DNA of 64,000 nucleotides. It comes from Trochalopteron elliotii (Eukaryota > Chordata > Aves > Passeriformes > Leiothrichidae). The DNA lies in the NCBI GenBank assembly GCA_024734555.1, contig JANPWX010000557.1, positions 447,807-511,806 on the forward strand, given 5' to 3'. A program made the position numbers and the translations under genes. The notes beneath the pieces were generated by a model that ran no database searches, had not been told where the DNA came from, and worked only from the letters and a program-made list of their open reading frames with translations. Each line of letters opens with the position of its first letter. The stretch's first letter is position 1. Positions 38,501 to 53,500 of the stretch are shown here, in pieces.

Positions 38501-41500
38501 TTTTTTTTCAAAATGAAGGTAGTCAAAAGCTGAAAGAAGAGATGAGAGAGGTTGTAGAACCTGTGTCACAGGGATACACAGAACTCAGCTGGACACAGCC
38601 CTGCAGTGCCTGCCCTATCTGGCCCTGCTTTAAGCAGCGAGTAGGACCAGAGGCCTCCAGAGGATCCTCACAATCCTCATCATTCTCTTCTGTCATCCCA
38701 GTGCTTGGATTCTGAAGCTACACTTGCCTGACACAGATTCCTATCCCAGCCTTTCCCACCCCAGTTTCAACAAGAATGCACAGTATCACAAAGAGAGAAA
38801 GGAAACATCTTTACCATAAGGTTAACAGTGCAGCCAATTTTCTTATTTTCTGTTTCATCTCCTTTCATACAGTCCCTGAGAAAGCAGAGCAATGTTAAAA
38901 CAAACATCTGCCAAAACAGTCCTTGTAAAATAAATCTGAAGCTATTTTATCTTCCAGAGTTTCCCTGGATGACAAACAACAGATAATCGTATACTTCATT
39001 TTATAAAGTTCCTCTGAGAAAAAATTCCATATTAGGGCTTAGATGATGTGAGAACTGAGTGTCCCCTTACAAGTTTGCATTTACAAACAAGGACCTGAAA
39101 TGAGTGTTCCTTCATTTCTTACAAGAATCCAAACAAAAATCAGATACCAGGGGTCAAAAATAATCCGAATGCAAGATCTACTGTAAGAGTAAAAAATTCT
39201 TATTTATCCAGATGTAAACATCTAAACATGTAAACATGCCTTGTGTGGCACACAAGGATACAACCTGAGGGGTTTAGACTAGATTTTCTAACTTTTGCAT
39301 AGGTAAGTTAAGTCACAAAATTATTCTTTCTGGAATATTTATAAATTATTTCTATTCAAATAGTACAAGAGACTAAATTTTTAAAGCAGTGACACAGCAA
39401 ACCATATTGAGAACTACTACAGCTACTGACTGGCAGCTAGACTCTAAGAAATGCCTCTGTATTTCCAAATTCCAAAGCCACATTCCAGTTCCCTCTTCTG
39501 GGAATGACAAATCAGCTGCAGATTGAAAATCAAATAAAAACTGGCATGTGTTTCTCAATTAAGCATGGAAATAATGTATCTGTATGTCAAAGCTGCCTTG
39601 CTAGCAGCCATTTATCATTAAAAAACAAAAAACAGAAACCAAAACCACATGACACCTCCCACCCTGGCCCCCCAAAAAACCCCCAAGCAGCTCCCCTGCA
39701 TTCCCTTTAAAAGTGTCTCCAGTACCTGGTTGTGCACAGTAGTTGTAGAGCAGTTGTTGCCAGGAAAAAAAACAGGAGATTGGACCAAAGTAGTAGGGAT
39801 AACAAAAAGAACAAACTAAAAAGCACAGAAAAGGATTTGGGACTGCAGAACACCCAGCCTAGTCAGAGGGTTTCACCTCTAATGAGCAGCAGCAGCAGAA
39901 GAAAAAACTATTTGAACTCTTGTCAGTAGGCTAAAGATAGAAATATCTGGGGCAGTTCTATATAGGTTCAAATTCTCTATTATTAAAAAAAACCCTCTGA
40001 GTGTGTATGTATATATAAATCTAAAGTTAAAACATTTCCTTCTAACTAAGTCAAAGCTCAGCTGCATTGACACAACAGTCCTGCAAACTTCAGTTTAAAA
40101 CTAAATGAAGGCTGCCTAATTAATAGTGAAACCTTGCTCATGAGCCACCAGCTGATGTGTCAGCGTTCCCAGATGGAAATTCTCCAGCCCTGCAGGCCTG
40201 GATGAGGTATTCAGCACACCTTGGTTCAATGAGGCTTTGGGGATCACTCTTGCATTTAACATCTATTTTGCTGAATTAGGTGAGATCATTTCACTGATAG
40301 AAGGAATTAATGTTTTAGCAACCTGAATAAACCTCAGAACAAAGCTCTGAGGAATGAGCACGCAAGAATGAGAATAAGGGCTCTAGAGATGAGGATCTGG
40401 GATGTTTGCTCAGAAGCCAGCAGTGATGTGTTGGCTTGCATGTATGTCAATAAAAACACTCCCTGTAGGAATTCAGTACCATGTCTTGACAAACCTCTTA
40501 TGCTCAGAACATGTTAATGCTGGTGCCAGATACCTGTAGTCGAGCAGGCGCTCCATGAGACGAGTGACGGATGTGACAAAAGAGATTCCAGTCTCCCGCC
40601 AAGTTTCCTGCTCAATCTTCTCCAGCAAACTGTGTGGAGATGGAAAGACAGCAGCTGAGGCTTCCAGGGAAATGCTACAGTGCATGCAGACTGATACAGA
40701 CAATTTGGTTTCTCCCTCATAAAACACATTCCGGAAGAATTAGCATCTTACCTGGGATAAGGCCCAAAGAGTTGGGTTCTACTCCAGGCAGCATGAAGTA
40801 AAGACAAGGAAATTACAGAATTACAGGAGAAGGGAAAATATCCTCACATTGCCATTTAACAGATACGAAAAAGAGCAACACTCATGGCAATACTTGATTC
40901 CCACATTATTATCTGTAGCTTAGATGCTGCTAGCAGCAGTCAGAAACTGAAAAGGAGTCCAAACCTACTGCAAATATTTCTTCTTAGCTCATCCCCCCAT
41001 AAATTTTCATCTCTAATCAGCAACCAACAACCCTGAATCACATCGTCTTTAAACTGGAAATAAAAGCAATCTGCTCCTGCCTAGCATAGACAGAACAGTG
41101 AGCACCCATCTCACACAGTTGTGAAGGCTGGAACGAGAACAATGGACATTGTGTTTAAAAAGTGAAGAAAGAAAGCAAATTTATATGCCAGTTTTCCTGA
41201 AACTGGATTTCCAGTCAAAGAATTTGCCACTTCTAGGAAAGAAATTCCGTTGGGTGTCACATCCTCCAAAGAGGCAAACTCTTCAGTACTGGGATGATGT
41301 GCAGCTGAGGGAGCCAATTCCCTTTTCAGCAGTAGAGTTGAGACAGTAGAATTCAGGGTCAACTGTTTTTGTCACACAGCATTTATTAATTTGTGGAATT
41401 TTTTCCTCAAATTGTTTCCTCATATTGTTCTCAGACAACTCAGTGCCAAATATAAACTAACTGGTTGCTGGAATTCCAGGCTGTGTTTCTGGGTAATGCA

Positions 41501-44500
41501 TCCAATCACTATCATCTAAAAATGAGTAAAAAGCTACAGCCCTCGAATTCTTAACATTTCAGGTAATCAATGTCTTCAGCTGGAGCAAAGGCACACTATT
41601 CCTCTTGCCACGTGAATAAAAAAAAAAATAGATATTTCCTTTCCTTTATCCCTGAAATAGACTTACTTTATCTGTACACATAAGATCCAAGACTTCCCAA
41701 GGCTGAATATACATAAATCCAAACTGAATACATTTCCATACTTCCTGAGGATATGCACATGGGATGGGCAGGCTTATCTAGCTTGAAATGATGAATGTGC
41801 AATTGCAAATTCAGAAATAGAATAATTGGTTCCAGCAAAACTGAGGTTTATGCCTCAAACAGCCAGTGTGCTATTGGGGGCCAGGTAAAATTGTCTGGAA
41901 TATATTGCTAAAATTCTGCTAACGATCTCTCTGGCTCACTAGAGTATTAAAAAAAATTGGGTTAACTGGTCTGCACTGTCAAGAGTTCAAAATAATTCCT
42001 TCTGAAATAAACTAGGAACCCTTGAAATGAAATTCGGAGACAGATCAATAATCAAAGGCAGTGAAGTGTAAAGTCAGACATAAAATCTTCAAGTTTATCC
42101 TTCTGAGTACGAATTATTAGTGTGAAAGGAGGTGGAAATACAGTGTCACAATGGAGGCTGGAGAAGCAACTGGCAACTGTTGAGCCAACCAAAACCTGGA
42201 GGAAAAGAAAATGCTGAGGAAAACCTCCTTTGCTCTAACAAGACCTGACTCAGTAGATAGCACAATGTCCCTCTAAACAATCCTGAGGCCAGGATCTCAC
42301 TCACTGCTATGGAGAGAGAAGGGCCCTGGCTCCTCCAGCAAATGAATTTTTGATAGGAGGATGATAACCTGAGCAGCCTTTTATTAGATGTCACAGAGAG
42401 AAGACAAAGAAGAATTTAGGTCTCTATATTACTTTCAGCACTACTTTGCTGAGCCATTCTATGGAAAGCTGCCAGGAAGCCCATTCCTGCCCTCCCCAAG
42501 GATCTGTGGCTGCACAGATCAGTGCCTGACTCTTGCAATGGCCCTGCACAAGATGAGGAGCACAAACTGGCAAAGCTTACAGCAGGCTGAAGAGTTCCCT
42601 GTAGTTCTCATCACCTTTTCCTTCGGACACCAGGCTGTCCAGCTTATCGATCAACTCGGCTTCCACCTGCAGAAGAAGTGACCAAATCCATCACTCAGAC
42701 ACACTTCCAGTGAACCAGTACATCAGCTAAACTGGATCCTGAACTACACCAGAAAATCCAGCACCACTGCTCTGCTGGTGTAATTGGTTTGCAATCACCC
42801 AGGTATCATTATATTGGAAGATTCTTTGTTCATTAAACCCCACTTTTTAAGGCTCTCTGTGATTATATGACACTTCTGCTTTTTCTTTCACTTATATAAA
42901 GGGCCACACCAGCATCATTATGTTTCTCTTACAAAGATTTTGAGTATGTATTAACTTCAACCCTAAATATCACGTGTGATATCAGGTATTCTCATAAAAT
43001 TGATTCAAGTGCAGAAATTGATGTATGTAACATTAAACAAAATGATTTCATGTAATCAGAAATCTTGCAGAAGATAGTTTCACTACTGGTGAAGACAGAG
43101 GCTCCTAAAGGCTGAAACTATTTGCAGAAATATGGCTTACTTTTATTTAAAGACAAGCATAGTTTGAGCTTCTCTACATTTTTCAGCTGCAAAATTGCAA
43201 AGGAAGTAAAGATGGGAAGTAAAAGCAAATCAGCCAGTGGTACACAAATGGACTTGGTGCTCTTGCTGCTGAAATCATTAAAGGGAGACCTAATTTCATC
43301 CCTGAATCAGACTGTATTGTCATCCAGCCTTGCTGAAAAAACAACCTTGTTAAAACATGAACTACTGAAGAAAATTAAAAAAGGGCTTGAAAATGAATTT
43401 TCAGGGTTTTTATATTTTCTGACAAACAACTGGATATTCAAAAGCTGAAGAGAAGCTCAGAATTAAAAAAAAATCCCCTCTCTTTGTGCTCTACAGTGAC
43501 AACAGAAATCAGTAATGCTTGTGTCCAGCTCTCCAGCATTGTACTGCAAAGCAAATAACTCCCTGGTTCCAGCAGATAATGTTAATGAGGTTTATTATCT
43601 CTTGGGGTACTTAAACATTTATTTAATCACTAATACAGATGATTATTTAATCTTTAACCTTAGAATGTTACAATATATTCTTCATAAAACAGTGTGGAAA
43701 TTTGTTCCACAGGTAATTTAAGAAATTCTTGGAGCTGTAGTTTAAAATATATTAGTGAGTGTAAAAATTAAACTAAGATTATGAAGAGTTCATCTTGATA
43801 TAGAAAATGTAAATAGGCCCAGAAACTCAAAGGTGACTGGAGGCGCTTATTACTGTAAATTCCAGGGAAAGACTGTTCTATTGTTATGCTAAAACAAGTG
43901 GAAAGAGGACTGTGATCAAAATGCTATTGCAATAATAATAATAGTAAATAATAACAATTGCAGCAATCATGGGAGTTGAAGAGGAAGAAAAACAAGCTCC
44001 TGGTAATACTTTTCCACACAGGCTTTAATAGATCAGGTTATGGGAAAGGTCTGCTACTCTCCTGGAATGATAGATTAGATCTGGCATTTTAATGACTGTG
44101 CAAATAATTAATGACATGAATTATGATAATTTAATGGTGATTTACTCCTTCAGAGCACTTCTCTGCAGATGCTGGGCCCCAGTATTGCCCCAGTGCAATG
44201 ACAATGAAACACTGTCATCTGAGGATCCAGAGCAAACCCATCCTTCTTTAGCAATGCTCTGCACTTCAGGGATGTGGTTTGCAGTGGAAAATCTGAGCAA
44301 TTCTCTGACCACGACTGGGAAACAGAATGATGAAGATTCCTCTCCCTGATTTGCAATCAGAGCTCACAGCAGGTGGAAACTGCAGAGCTCTTGTTGGACT
44401 TAACCCTTCTCGGAGAGCTGCTGCAATTTCTGAAAATAAAAACAGCTACAAAGTCTGTTCCAAGGCATGGTATAATGATTTAATTATACAATTCCACTTC

Positions 44501-47500
44501 CTAGCTACAAATTGAAGACAGAGAAGCAGAGAGCACTGTTTTCACAAAGACTGCCTAAATCTTTCCATCCCCATTTTTGGTTCTCAGTCTGACCCATTTA
44601 ATGGCTGACTAAGAATCTAAGTGAAACCATTGGGAGCAGTGATAGCCCAGCACTTACAAAATTCTTTTCCCCATCTGTGATGTGCTGAGCACACCCCTCC
44701 TCTTCCCCATGTTCATGGGAAATGCAGTTTGCATTGGTTAAACAATCTTGGGGGTCTTGTGATAGTTTTGTGAATTAGGTCTCGAATTTTCTACATATAT
44801 TTTATTTACATGACATCTTCACAGTCAGAAACAGATCAACAAATACAAACTTCCTTGCTTCCAGCTGGACACAGCAGAAAGACAGAGCAAGAAAAGGAAA
44901 GCTTGGGAAGTGTCCTCACCTGTTTGAAGTTGCCATTCTTTCTCTGCTCCCAGTCCATCATGTCATGGAAGATTGGGATCATGATATTCCGGACTTCTGG
45001 TTGTGGAACAAGTGTAACACCCAGAAAGGGGCCAATCATTCCAGGAATAAAGTGAATCTTGTGCTCCCCTGTACAACACAGAACAATTGTAATTAAATAA
45101 CAGCCTTTGCTATCTGTCACTGAGAAAATAGGGAACCCTTGCAATAATGACATTTACACAGTAGTAAGCATGAGCATTACAAAAGCAAACATTCTTTTCC
45201 TGAAAAGGAATAAAAAATCAGTATTTGCTTTACACCATTTCTTGCAAAGTCTCTAAGAGCATTTTTAATTTCACTATGAAAGCCTTCAGCAAAAATTGTC
45301 AGTGCATTTTACTTGCAAAGGAATTCAAACTGTCAAAAGTAACCAAACTAAAACATACTAACTGGGGGAAAAGAGGCCAGGGGTGCTTCTGATTCATGAA
45401 GATTTTGTAAGGGCTGGTGAGAACAATGGTACTTAATGGAGCATGTTTAGATTTCAAGGAACTACAGAGCTCTTGGTCCCCACTGCTGTCTCGATTCTCT
45501 AACTGCCATTGACTGGGACCAAGTGGATCCACTCCAGGAGGGACCTGGGGCACTTTGCTGATAATCTCTTCTGAGCCACACTACTGCACTGCTGCAGAGA
45601 GAAACTCAACAAAGCCTGATCTGGAACAGCATCCAGTGATAAATGTCTGCTTCTTGCTTCTCAGTTGAGTTTGTCCAGCATCATTTTCTGGGTATTGGAT
45701 CTCTGTTATCTTAGAGGACATTTTATTCTCCACAGATCCTTTGAATTGTGACCAGTTCTGGCTGTATCATTTTAGTCATGCAGGACAAATCAGGCTTATT
45801 TCGTTTTCTTGCTTCTGTAGTCTTCCTGACTGTTGTCTGAACTTTGTCCAGCTTGCCTTGGGTTTATATTTTTTTGTGTTTTGTTGTTTCGTTTAGCTGT
45901 AGAAAGCAGGACTGGGCAAACTAATCTAGAATCAAGTGTACTTAGGGAAAACACTGTAACAGTAATATGATCCCTCTTCTCTTACTCCAGATATTTTCTC
46001 AAAGATTACAAAATCTCCTTTACTCATAGCATTTTACAGGTAGCTCCCCTTCAGCTGATTATCAGCATGGTATGTTTGTTGTCTTTGTTTTTTTTTTGAA
46101 TAGCAACTCCTACCTGTATTCCTACACATAAAATGTTTGTATTTGGCTTGGTGAATATTTTGCTGCCACATTATTAAATTACCCAGTCTGACTCATGTCA
46201 CCTCCTTTGCTCTTAGTGATTCACCCTTACTCATATCCTTGTATTTGTGATCTCTATCAGCAAACATTTTATTTTCCTTTGGAATACAGTGCAGTAGAGA
46301 GTTTTGGTGGGAGAAGTGCTTCTCTTCAGACAAACAAATGATTCTGTAATACCACAAGACATTAAAAAAAATTTAAAATCTGACAAAAATGGGCTTTTCC
46401 TTTGGCTTTGGTTGTCAGATGAGAGAGGGAGAGGCTTACCCAGGTTCTGCCACATGCTGAAGAGCTCATAGGCCATCATCACTCTCATATCACCATACCT
46501 GAGAGAGAACAGAGACACAGCTGCCCAGGGAACAAAAACTTGCAAGGCAGTGATGTGAAAAAATAATCAAATGGTTAAAAAAAAATCAATTAACATTTAT
46601 GTCAATGTAAGAATATCAAACAACTTGACTAATCACTGATTGCTCTATTGGGAGATGTAGTTATTAATTTCCCAGGCATTCCCACATCCCAGGTTTCATA
46701 ATAAATCACAGATACTTATGGAAGGAAAATAAGTCTCTTTTTTGAGGTGGGAACCCAACAAAACATATCCTTACTTATCCAGAATCTTCTTCCTCTTGGG
46801 TGGTGTGGCATTTTCTAGTTGGAGACTCGGCTGGTTTATAAACAAAACTGCCAGGCTGAAATAAGAGTTCCACACCTGTGACAAGGGAAGGAATTTTATA
46901 ACATTACTCCAAGAGTAAGTTTTAAAGAAGTGGAGAAAGACAGACTCCTTTTCATTCTCTTACTATGGAGATACCAATTAACTCTTAAGGGAACAAATGG
47001 ATTATTTAGAACCTGGTAGGAACTGAAATTAAAATCCTTACAAAAGCAATGCCACTGGGTTTTCCTCTTTACACCAGAGCTCAAGAATGAATAAACTTGG
47101 TGACATCAGTAAACTTCTAGATTGTTTTTCTGTAGGTTGAACAGATTTTATCTGTCAGGAATCTCCAGAGATCAAATTATATCATGAATGAGACCCAGTA
47201 ATTTGGTCTGGTTTCCCAAAGAGATGAGGTTTTGCCAGCTTGGTGTGTGCCCTTGTGCCTAAGTGCACGTCTGGCAGCTCTTCCTTACTAACACTGAACC
47301 TGCTGCACATCTCCAAGTACATCTGACACAGGGACAACACTCCCCAGGACTGTGTTCCTCCAGGTTTTGTGTCAGCCAGGGAGACCTCTGGGAGAGGAAG
47401 TTCATGAATTCCCCAACTTCAGGAAAAGCATTGCCTGAGTTTACACTGTATTATCCATCAGTTTGGAAGACAGCATGCTCCATTAGCCCCATGCTTATGG

Positions 47501-50500
47501 AATTACTTGTTTCCTTTATGAGGGACTGAATTTTCCTGATTTGATCTCACACTGTATCTGTTCTATTTCCCATAAATTCCACAGCAGATTCCATTCCTGT
47601 CCTTTATCAGATAGGTCATCTTCCTGACAGACACTCTAATAAATGCTGCAAATATCATCAGCTAATGCAGAGGGCAGTTCCTGTTCCTTTGTTCCTGCTG
47701 GTTTGAAAAGATGTCAGAACATTTTCTGAATCAATTCTTACTTTAAAATCGAAGTCCGTTTCTGTGAAATTCTTATGCAGGGCAGAAGACAAGTACTGAA
47801 CTGTTGTAACTATGATACTGCAGCCAAAAACAAAGAAAACAAAACAAAAAGAGAACATTTGAATCTGGAATACAACATGTAGTGATTAGTGGTGCTGGTT
47901 TTACTACAGGTACAGAGAAGAGCAGTCTCTGTGTAATTGGTGATATTTACACAGAAGTCACTGTTCTATGTTTTAATGAACAATTTGTACTAATTAATCC
48001 AAGCTTATGAATGTTCACTATTATTTTAACTTTTAGAATTTACACAGGAGCATTTAAAATTCTGTCTATTTTGCATGGCTGGGCAATATGATCACCAGGG
48101 AAATGGAATAATACACTCCTTTTCCTCCTGTTCAAAGCAGAAAGATTTTTTTTTCCCCAGAGGAGAGTAGCTTAAAAATTTTTGAGCTGTCCTTGTCCAT
48201 ACAATGGTCCTTTATCTCACCCTCATTCAACTCAAGATATTTGTGAGTGTTTTGCCAGTATTTGATCCTGTGTTATTTTTTGTTGGTGGCTACATACACC
48301 TCAGTGAAAGGCAATTAAGGTTAGATTCAGGAATTCATAAATGGCATGTAGATAAGGCAACAGTTGCATCAAAAGAAGAGCACATCTCTGATGTGATGCA
48401 AGCAATACTCCAGCAGCACTGCTAAATGTAACTGTCAGTCTAAAGCTTTGTGGCAAAATTATGCCCAAGGGAACAGGTAACCTGCAGCATCTGAGGGAGC
48501 TACTGTTTCAGGTGGATTTCTTTTTTCTTACAGAACTTCATTGAATCTTTACGCTTGAATTACTGAAATCCACTTCTTTCACTTCTCATTAGCAGGGTGG
48601 ACTTGCAGAGCATTCAGCTCAGCTGGGCAGGCAGCCTTTAGGAGCATTTCCATGGAGTTTCCACAGAGTGGGAATGATCCAGCTGTCATTCAGTCAGTGG
48701 GAATTCCACAGCTAGTTTAGCTAAGGAAACTAGTGAATAATTCCAGCCACACTGTGTTCAATACTGCTGCCAAGCCAAAGAGCACTGTACTTAACCCAGC
48801 AGAAGCAAGAAACTGAGGTAAAATGGAGCATTAAAAGGGCAGATGACAACTGAATTGAGAAGGAACTGTGTGTAATGCTTTGGTGTCGTGGCTGGGGTAT
48901 GCTCCCCCGTTCCAAATTACCCAAACGCCTCTCCTCACTTGGCTAGGGAGGGATGTTCATGGGAAAAAACATGTTCAGTGCAGGGATTCCCTGACAAGGG
49001 AGTGAGAGGCTCAGAAACACCCCTTGGTGTGGGGAGCTGGGCTTGCTCTGTGTGCTGGAGCTGCTGGGCCCCTCAGCCCCTCACCCTCAGGGCAGCTTCT
49101 TCAGCTCTGCTTTTAACTCTGAGAATACTGGTGGAGTTTAACAAACCCACAAATACACAGGTTTGATCCAAAGTGTTACAACAGCATAATGAGGATGAGC
49201 CCTCCAGAGTTCCTGTCTTGATCCTCACAGCTCAGTCTGAGAAAAAACACTGCCCCCAGGCTTTAGCTGCCACAGAATGCCAACACTTGACACCTGCTCC
49301 TCAACTTACTTGCTGGTGAGCAACCTCATCACCATCCAGTCTCGAGGAAAGACACTCATCTTCATCAGGTTCCGAAACACACAGAAAATCTTCAGGAGGA
49401 ACTCCTGTCACATAGGGAAAAATAATTAAAAATCCACAGCAGTTGCAGGTGAATCTATTTTCTTGATTGTAAGAAAGGCAATTAAACTAAGTGTGCTCTA
49501 CTTGAGCTTTGTGTTGCAACACCATTCATCTGGAAACATGGAAGCAACATTGGAATATGGCTGTTCCTTTTGTTTGCATCTAATATAAAACTTGCAGCTT
49601 CTTTAAGATCTTCAGTTCTACAGGGAGATGAAAATCTTCACTGTGTGCATAATTGTATTTCACTTCTCATACTATCACCCAGAGTTCCAGTGTCAAGTTG
49701 CAGCTATTTTCAAATATACCGGACTCATAAACACTTTTTAATGCATTCATTTTACTAATTTATCTGTCCAAATTTCTTTGGACTTTCGTCACAATTTGAG
49801 AACTAACCACACCCCCTAGCCCAATAAAACTCCTACACAGGCTTTCTAAAATAGTAACAGAAAACTCCATTTCTGGCAACACACAGCAGCAAAGTGCTCT
49901 TAGACACATTCAGCTGAATGTTTGCTTTCCAAAAAAAAACATCCCCAAACCTGAAGACATTTCTGGTTTTTGACTAGCTGCACCTCCATGTCTGTACAGA
50001 ACAACAGCAAAGATTAAATGTACAAGTTGTTGGCCTTGCAAACCATGGTTTTCTTTTGTTTTTCTTCCAGACAAAATAGCAGAGAAATTGGCAGAGCAGG
50101 GATTCTTCAAAATCATACTACCATTATGCCTTAATGGAGGGTGTGTGATTAATATCTTGGTGTAACTGAGCTCAGAGTAAAGCATTAGAAGCTCCTTGAC
50201 TTTTGGCCTCATTTTGCCTGAAGTGTAACATCGCTAAGTGGTAAGTGAATATTCACAGTGGTAAGTGATTAAAATGCCTTTCCATGCCAGAAAAAGTATT
50301 GGAAATATTATAACAGCCATATTTGATGGGGAAAAAAAGAGTAATATATACAATCTTCAGACTTTGTGCTACTCTTGATCATATACTCAGATCATCAGAG
50401 ATACAACAGTTCTTTTGGGCATAAAGACAAATTTTAGTTCAATGACCTTTCCACAAGTCTGACTTAAGAACTATAGTTTAGATGGCTTTTAAAATAGCTA

Positions 50501-53500
50501 TTAAAATTTATTATGAATTAATTTACCAAATCATTTTCCTGTGAACAATGTGAAAGTTACCAGAAAGGCAGCAATCTCAGATAACTATCAACCTGAGATA
50601 CACTGAACTCTGCAACCTAAAGATAAGAATTTTATTATTCCAATTCATCTCCCTAATTTATTCAGCTTCTCTATATGCACACAAAATATTTAAAAGCTGA
50701 GAGTCTATCCAGAAAGGACTTCTCACTGCTTCTTCATTTCATTTGTTAAGATAACAGACGTTCCTGCCACATTACATTGTTCTTATTGTGCATATTTGAG
50801 TGCCATGCTAAACAAAATTGTTTTAAATAAAAGCTTGTCTTTATTTATAGGATTAGTCTTGCCTTTTAAACAGGCTGTTGGTGGAGATCCTCCTCTTCCC
50901 CACTGAAGCTGAGGTAAGAAGTTCTGCTGGTGTGAGATGTGAGACGTGCCATTTCAAAATGTCAGAGATCTGTGCCCCTCACCAACCCCTGCTGTTCACT
51001 GAGTGCCATAATTTAAGCTGATGTTCACAAAGCATGTAGCAAGTGTAGTGGTAAGGTCACAGCTTTCCCAAAAAAATATTTCATCTGCTAGAGACATTTG
51101 TAACCCCCAAAAGGCTTGAAATTCTCTTCTGGCATAAAATCAATACCCTTTTTAAGAAAGCTCCAGTGCATACTGAACATGTAGTAAAATGCTATACAAC
51201 AACTGCCTTCACATTCACAGGATTAAAAAAAACCATGTTCCTCTGCCTCTGTGTTACATGTAACAATTACAATATCCTTTATGTCCAACAACATCTATCC
51301 TGGGACTCTATTTGCTGTTGTAAAGATAATTCGGTGCCCTGTGGTCTTGAATGTGTTTTTGCAACACTACACCAATGATTCTAAAAGTGAAAGGAAGGTC
51401 CCTGAACAGAGTGCCAGTGGATGGGAATGATTAACAGGGCAAGTGATGCTGGAGGGATTCCCCTCTGCTCTCCCATTCTGAGGGAATCACCCTACAAACA
51501 TCACATCCTTTTGTACCTTCAGTTCATCCTTGCTTTGGAAGTTGTCCAGTAAGTGCTGGAAGTGAGTGTCTGACATCTGACGAAGCAAAGATAAAAGGCA
51601 GGAGACATATTCTCCCTGTTGACCAAATGAGAAACTCTTTCATTCAGACAATCTGAAATTTCATAGATACAAAGCTTAACCCGGGGGAAGGTATAAAGGG
51701 AGGGGTCTGAAATGGCCCCGATGCCTATGAGGGGACAGCTGACATGCACAGAGATTGAAAGTACTTCAGGTTAACAGTTCCTGAGTTACTCTTAATACAG
51801 GGATACACCTCCATGAGGCTCCTCAACAGATGCCAGTTTTAAAGGTCTTTTAATCAAAGCTGTAATCTAATAAAAATATTGCAAAATGATTAATACAGAC
51901 ATTAACAAACCGCCCTCCAAGCATGCAGGTTTTGACAATACCTTTTTCAGTACTTCAAATGCACAGTGTCTGTCAGAGGTGTGACTGCAGCTCATGCCAA
52001 CAGACCAGCAATTATTTGAACTAAGTGACTCCAACCAGTAAGGCAGTGACAGCTTGGGATCAGGCTGGGCTACAGAAGGTGTCTGGAAGCTTGTAAATAT
52101 ATGGCTTATTAGTGTTCACCAAGTTCTGTGCTGTCAATGCTCCAGTACTGACAGGACTGCAATCAGATTTCCTGAGCACAGTCTGGGTAAGCCCACATGA
52201 GCTACAATTACATTTCTGTAATTCTGCAAAGCATATACACCCTATTCAGTTACCACAGCATCCCAAAGTGTTTTCCAAAGAGGAGCTCCCCCATTTTACA
52301 AATCTGAAAGCAAAGCACAGAGAAGGTAAGCAATCTGTCCAAGAGAACAAGCAAAGAGGTGCCAAAACCATCAGGACTGGGTTTGTTGACTGCCAGTCCC
52401 TTGCACAACACTATTTTTTTCTGCAACAGAGAAACTAATTTGGAAAATGCACCAATCTAAGCCATATCTAATAAGAATCCACATATCACTGTGCTGTGAA
52501 ATGTAAACTGAGGAGCAAATACAAGGGACTGTGCCTCCCATTTTATTGTTTTTCTATAGGGCTCAAGCATTTTATTGTTTTTCTAAATGGCTCAAGCATC
52601 TACCCAGAAGCTGTGACACAGGTTGTTGCAATAAACTTTCCAGGGCTGAACTTCACTAGGAAGAAAGATCTGCTCTTCTGTGTGGGCTGGCATGTGGTAA
52701 ACAGCAGTAAGTCAAATGACAGCAGTAAAAGGAAACTGAGATATTACTGGACATTTGCAAGCCAGTGCCTTTCTTGTCCTGTATCAAAGAAAATCTCATT
52801 ATCTGAGCTAACAAGGAAAGATCCAACCTTCTCTCTTGTGTGACAAGTGCACCTTAGTGCACATTTGCCCCCAGCAGCACCGCTGAGGTTTCAGCCATTT
52901 GCTAAAAAAAAGTCTAAAAAAAGGATGTTCTGAACAGCAGCTTAAAATCCTACATTGTGCAAAAGCAGCATTAGAGACTCCAACAAACAAAAATACACTA
53001 AAATAGGCTAGAATAGAAAAGGGCAGAAATCCAGGAACAAAGACGGCTGAACAGCAGAATTCTGTTCTTTTTCTTCTCTTCCACTGCATGTCAAAGAAAA
53101 ATTTCTTCCCTGTGGCTAAGGCTGGCAGCCTGGGTAAAGTAGTGGCTTCTCCCACCAAGCTCAACAGCTCACTTGACTTAGCATCTCTTAATTTCTTTTG
53201 AAAAGGTATGTTGTGTTTCATTTGCATGAAATAATCAATGACCCTGGACAGAAGCTCTCCAGGGTATTAAGCAAAGGGATTTAACCACAGAGCACTGTTG
53301 TATCCTCAGTTTTGGGGTCACAGCCTGATACTCATTATAGCCCCTGGTGATACCACCTCAGGGGTGAAGCCCCAGGCAGCTCCCCAGTATCTCAAGTCAT
53401 AAGCAATAACTCTCAATCACAGCTGCAAAGGCAAACAAGAAAATAATCTGGAAATCCACTAAAGCTTCCTGAGCTCCACTGCTTCCTGCAGCCCTCACTA

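Noticed and set aside
40525..40533. Donor GTATCTGG of window exon 14 as a second U12 intron
   Set aside because: It departs from GTATCCTT at two positions, and CAG|GTATCT fits a U2 donor.
45299..45553. Minus-strand open frame starting [19 protein letters not shown] in the intron between window exons 10 and 11
   Set aside because: It looks protein-like, but the required phase-1 frame contains a stop and no good donor follows; no known protein recognised.
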